A DNA stretch of 64,000 bases from SZAS-79 sp965279075. GTDB lineage: Bacteria; Pseudomonadota; Gammaproteobacteria; Burkholderiales; SG8-39. The DNA is taken from assembly GCA_965279075.1 (NCBI GenBank), contig CBDIHI010000010.1, positions 434,001 through 498,000 of the forward strand. The letters are read 5' to 3'. How positions within the stretch are numbered: position 1 is the first letter of the stretch; every line of letters starts with the position of its first letter. Made by a program: the position numbers and the translations under genes. Under the pieces are notes generated by a model. That model searched no databases. It was not told the origin of the DNA and was given only the letters and a program-made list of their open reading frames with translations. This document shows positions 61,089 to 64,000 of the stretch, piece by piece.

Positions 61089-61926
61089 AGGCCTCGACGT
61101 GGACCTGCACTGCCATTCGACCGTCTCTGACGGCGCGCTCGCGCCGGTCGCGGTGGTGGCCCGGGCCGCGGCACAAGGCGTACACGTGCTCGCATTGACG
61201 GACCACGACGAAGTCGGCGGACTGCGTGCGGCGCGCGAGGCCGCAGAATCGGCCGGCATCGCGTTCATCGACGGGGTCGAAATATCCGTGACCTGGCGAG
61301 GCACCACGGTCCATATCGTCGGCCTGCGCATCGACCCGGAAAACGGCACGTTGCTCCTCGGCCTCGAATCCGTGCGCAGCGGGAGGATAGGGCGCGCGGA
61401 GCGCATGGGTGCCGAGCTCGCCCGGGCCGGGATCCCCGGTACGTTCGAGGGCGCGCTCAAGTACGCGGGCAACCGCGGCATGGTCGGCCGTACGCATTTC
61501 GCGCGATATCTCGTGGAGATCGGTGCGGTTCCCGATACCCGCGCGGTGTTCAGGCGCTTCCTCGTTCCTGGCAAACCGGGCTACGTTTCACACGAATGGA
61601 CGGAACTCGGCGTCGCCGTCGGCTGGATCCGTGCCGCCGGCGGCAGGGCCGTGCTCGCGCACCCCGGGCGGTACGGCTTGTCGGCAGGCGCAATGGGGGA
61701 CCTGCTGCGCGAGTTCCGCGAAGCGGGCGGCGAAGCCATCGAGGTGGTCACCGGCAGCCATTCGCCCGACCAGTACGCGCACTTTGCCGCGATGGCCGGG
61801 AACGAAGGGTTCCTCGCTTCGCGGGGTTCGGACTTCCATTCGCCGGGCGAAGGCAACGCCGATTTCGGAAAGCTTCCCGCACTGGCTGCCCACCTCGAGC
61901 CGGTGTGGCACGACTGGGCGCTGTAA
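61081..61926 (+). CDS. rnm: PHP-domain phosphoesterase (YciV/RNase AM type)
   Basis: 281 residues. The N-terminal metal cluster DVDLHCHSTVSDG and LTDHDEVGG, the middle HEWTELGVAVGWI and the C-terminal SRGSDFHSPGE match the PHP family. Relatives hydrolyse 3',5'-nucleoside bisphosphate and trim 5' ends of rRNA. It starts at a GTG. Three nt separate it from the next gene. Confidence 0.88.
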   Translation: MREGLDVDLHCHSTVSDGALAPVAVVARAAAQGVHVLALTDHDEVGGLRAAREAAESAGIAFIDGVEISVTWRGTTVHIVGLRIDPENGTLLLGLESVRSGRIGRAERMGAELARAGIPGTFEGALKYAGNRGMVGRTHFARYLVEIGAVPDTRAVFRRFLVPGKPGYVSHEWTELGVAVGWIRAAGGRAVLAHPGRYGLSAGAMGDLLREFREAGGEAIEVVTGSHSPDQYAHFAAMAGNEGFLASRGSDFHSPGEGNADFGKLPALAAHLEPVWHDWAL

Positions 61927-61929
61927 GCC

Positions 61930-62565
61930 TTGTCCCAACTCTTCAGCGTCCACGCTACGCACCCCCAGCAGCGCCTGATCCGCCAGGCCGCGGATATCGT
62001 CCGCCAGGGCGGCCTGATCGCCTACCCTACGGATTCCTGCTACGCGCTTGGCTGCCACATCGGCGACAAGGACGCGATGGACCGTCTGCGCGCCGTGCGC
62101 GGAATGGACGACAAACGCCACCTTACGCTGATGTGCAGGGATCTTTCGGAGATCGCGACTTATGCGATCGTCGACAACGTGCAGTACCGCCTGCTGAAAG
62201 CCGCCACGCCGGGCAGCTATACGTTCATCCTGCGAGCGACCAAGGAAGTCCCGCGGCGCCTCATGCACCCGAAGCGCAAGACCATAGGCGTGCGAGTCCC
62301 GCAGCACCCCGTGGCCCATGCGCTGCTGGCGGAACTGGACGAGCCCATGCTGTCGGCTACGCTGCAGCTTCCGGGCGACGAGTCGCCGATGTCCGAGGGC
62401 GAAGACATACGCGGGCGGCTCGGCGGGCAGCTCGACCTGGTCCTCGATTCGGGGCACTGCGGCATCGTCCCCAGCACGGTGCTCGACCTGACCGGGGACA
62501 CGCCGGTCGTGCTGCGCGTCGGCGGCGGGCCGGTGGAAGCGCTCGGGCTCCAGCCGGTCACCTGA
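61930..62565 (+). CDS. yciO: YciO/TsaC-type L-threonylcarbamoyladenylate synthase family protein
   Basis: 211 residues from a TTG. YciO/YrdC motifs: GGLIAYPTDSCYALGC, DKRHLTLMC, GSYTFILRATKEVP and the nucleotide-binding STVLDLTGDTPVVLRVG. May make the threonylcarbamoyl-AMP used for tRNA t6A, or be the YciO paralogue of unclear role. The position after the PHP gene matches the order in many betaproteobacteria. Confidence 0.86.
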   Translation: MSQLFSVHATHPQQRLIRQAADIVRQGGLIAYPTDSCYALGCHIGDKDAMDRLRAVRGMDDKRHLTLMCRDLSEIATYAIVDNVQYRLLKAATPGSYTFILRATKEVPRRLMHPKRKTIGVRVPQHPVAHALLAELDEPMLSATLQLPGDESPMSEGEDIRGRLGGQLDLVLDSGHCGIVPSTVLDLTGDTPVVLRVGGGPVEALGLQPVT

Positions 62566-62637
62566 GCAAGTGGCCGTAGGCGAGGGGCAGAGCGGCGGCA
62601 TCTGCTAAAATCGCGCCTTCAGGCACCTCCCGCGGCG

Positions 62638-63291
62638 ATGGAAATCAATCAACTCATCCAAACCATTGCCATCTATGCGCTTCCCGTGCTGTTCGCGATC
62701 ACGCTCCACGAGGCCGCCCATGGCTATGTTGCGCGCCACTTCGGCGACATGACGGCATTCGCGCAGCGACGCATCAGCCTCAACCCGCTGCGCCACGTCG
62801 ATCCGATAGGAACACTGTTGATCCCGCTGGTGGTCCTCCTTGTTTCCGGGGGGAGGTTCCTTTTCGGCTGGGCGAAGCCGGTGCCGGTGAATTACTCGGC
62901 GCTGAGGAAGCCGAGGCAGCACATGGCATGGGTGGCCGCAGCCGGACCGGCGGCCAATCTCGGCATGTCGATCGGCTGGGCCCTGCTGTTGAAGGCGGGC
63001 CTGCTGCTTCCAGAGACCGGCTATTCGGAGCCCATGGTTCGCATGGCGGAGGCCGGCGTGCGGGTGAACCTGATCTTCATGTTCCTGAACCTGCTGCCGA
63101 TCCTGCCCCTGGACGGCGGCAGGATCCTCGCAAGCGCGCTGCCAAGCCGGATGTCATGGCAGTACGCAAAGCTTGAGCCGCTGGGGCTGCCGCTGCTGCT
63201 GGTGCTCGTGATGACCAACATGCTGGATGCCGTCCTCGGGCCGCTGCTGATGTTTTCCGAGTCGCTGATCCATTCGTTCGTGTTCCTCTGA
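62638..63291 (+). CDS. M50-type site-2 protease family membrane protein
   Basis: 217 residues. Zinc motif HEAAH at 24-28 (ITLHEAAHGYVARHFGD) and NLLPILPLDGGRIL near 150, with four to five membrane helices. Intramembrane metalloprotease of the short bacterial type; its target is unknown. Confidence 0.9.
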   Translation: MEINQLIQTIAIYALPVLFAITLHEAAHGYVARHFGDMTAFAQRRISLNPLRHVDPIGTLLIPLVVLLVSGGRFLFGWAKPVPVNYSALRKPRQHMAWVAAAGPAANLGMSIGWALLLKAGLLLPETGYSEPMVRMAEAGVRVNLIFMFLNLLPILPLDGGRILASALPSRMSWQYAKLEPLGLPLLLVLVMTNMLDAVLGPLLMFSESLIHSFVFL

Positions 63292-63304
63292 GGCGCAAAC
63301 CGTA

Positions 63305-64000
63305 ATGTTCGAACCCCGAGTCCTTTCCGGCATGCGTCCCACGGGCGCGCTGCACCTGGGGCACTACCACGGAGTGCTGAAGAACTGGGTGAAGCTGCAG
63401 GCCGAGTACCCGTGCCTGTTCTTCGTGGCCGACTGGCATGCGCTCACCACGAATTACGACGAGCCGGGCACGATAGAGCAGAGCACCTGGGACATGGTGG
63501 TCGACTGGCTGGCTGCGGGGGTCGATCCGGCACAGGCCACGTTGTTCATCCAGTCGCAGGTCCCCGAGCACGCCGAGCTGCACCTGCTGCTGTCGATGAT
63601 CACGCCGCTGGGATGGCTCGAGCGCGTGCCGACCTACAAGGACCAGCAGGAAAAGCTGTCCAACAAGGACCTTTCGACCTACGGGTTCCTCGGGTACCCG
63701 CTGCTCCAGTCGGCCGATATCATGATCTACCGCGCCAACATGGTGCCGGTGGGTGAAGACCAGGTTCCGCACGTCGAATTCACCCGGGAAATCGCACGCC
63801 GGTTCAATCACCTGTACGGGCGAGAGTCCGGGTTCGAGGACAAGGCCAAGGCCGCGGTGAAGAAGATGGGCAGCAAGAAGGCACGTCTCTTCAATGAGTT
63901 GCGGACGCGATATCTGGAGCAGGGCGACGAGGAGGCGCTGGGTTCGGCCCGTGCCCTGCTCGAGGAAACCCAGAACCTGCCCCGTGGCGACCGGGAGCGG
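63305..64000 (+). CDS. trpS: Tryptophanyl-tRNA synthetase (3' part outside window)
   Basis: 232 codons to the window end. SGMRPTGALHLGHYHGVLKN contains the HIGH-type motif. YPLLQSADIMIYRANMVPVG and EDQVPHVEFTREIARRFNHL are TrpRS-specific. The KMSKS loop comes later and is not in the window. Charges tRNA-Trp. Confidence 0.95.
   Translation, partial: MFEPRVLSGMRPTGALHLGHYHGVLKNWVKLQAEYPCLFFVADWHALTTNYDEPGTIEQSTWDMVVDWLAAGVDPAQATLFIQSQVPEHAELHLLLSMITPLGWLERVPTYKDQQEKLSNKDLSTYGFLGYPLLQSADIMIYRANMVPVGEDQVPHVEFTREIARRFNHLYGRESGFEDKAKAAVKKMGSKKARLFNELRTRYLEQGDEEALGSARALLEETQNLPRGDRER

Noticed and set aside
1..64000. CRISPR array, tRNA or rRNA genes, insertion sequences
   Set aside because: No regularly spaced direct repeats, cloverleaf-like sequences or transposase motifs were found on reading; subtle cases could be missed without a search tool.

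Overview
The window looks like a chromosomal segment of a high-GC betaproteobacterium, probably Burkholderiales. This is inference. It rests on the GC-rich codon usage of most genes, on the right-end block yciV-like / yciO-like / M50 protease / trpS, and on LivKHMGF-type uptake operons beside hydantoinase and molybdenum-hydroxylase genes. Nothing in the sequence names a species. I saw no rRNA, tRNA, CRISPR array, integrase or transposase.

Left end (1-9.3 kb): a visibly AT-richer defence island, all on the minus strand and tightly packed. In transcription order it holds a 31-codon ORF, a large SNF2-type helicase with a PLD-like N-terminus, a PIN-domain protein, a DUF4391 protein, a type III methyltransferase (Mod) and a type III restriction subunit (Res, cut by the window edge). 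It reads as a type III restriction-modification system with extra subunits. From 9.4 to 21.8 kb: a hydroxyacid dehydrogenase and an aldehyde dehydrogenase. Then comes an orphan group resembling the type VI secretion membrane complex: an OmpA-domain protein, a TssL/DotU-OmpA protein, and a TssM/IcmF piece reduced to its cytosolic domain with a mutated Walker A. Epoxide-hydrolase-like, LysR, DUF1127, SDR and VTT-family genes follow.

Middle (21.8-41.7 kb): a large SAM/cyclase/AAA regulator and a DUF1326-DUF2182 pair, set among three copies of an imperfect palindromic repeat. Next are a thioesterase, a C45 acyltransferase, an FMN reductase and an EamA transporter. The hydantoinase genes hyuA and hyuB are separated by an antiparallel diguanylate cyclase. 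A branched-chain-amino-acid-type ABC transporter (livF, livG, fused livHM, then a terminator, then the binding protein) and a small thioredoxin-fold protein follow.

41.7-51.3 kb: a coherent minus-strand catabolic unit. It encodes a UPF0280/ApbE-like protein, a 6-hydroxynicotinate-reductase-like Fe-S protein, a fused [2Fe-2S]-molybdopterin hydroxylase with its FAD subunit, and an 1164-residue fused Nfn-like NAD(P)H/ferredoxin oxidoreductase. Together with the ABC transporter and the hydantoinases this suggests uptake, hydroxylation, ferredoxin-dependent ring reduction and ring opening of an N-heterocycle. The substrate is unknown.

51.4-64 kb: an SDR, a TIGR03862-type flavoprotein and a GIY-YIG protein. 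A five-gene minus-strand unit follows (J-domain protein, three unrecognised proteins, YcaO), led by a gamma-carbonic-anhydrase-like gene. Then come dadA, an alpha/beta hydrolase, a PHP phosphoesterase, a YciO-type protein, an M50 site-2 protease and trpS (cut by the window end).
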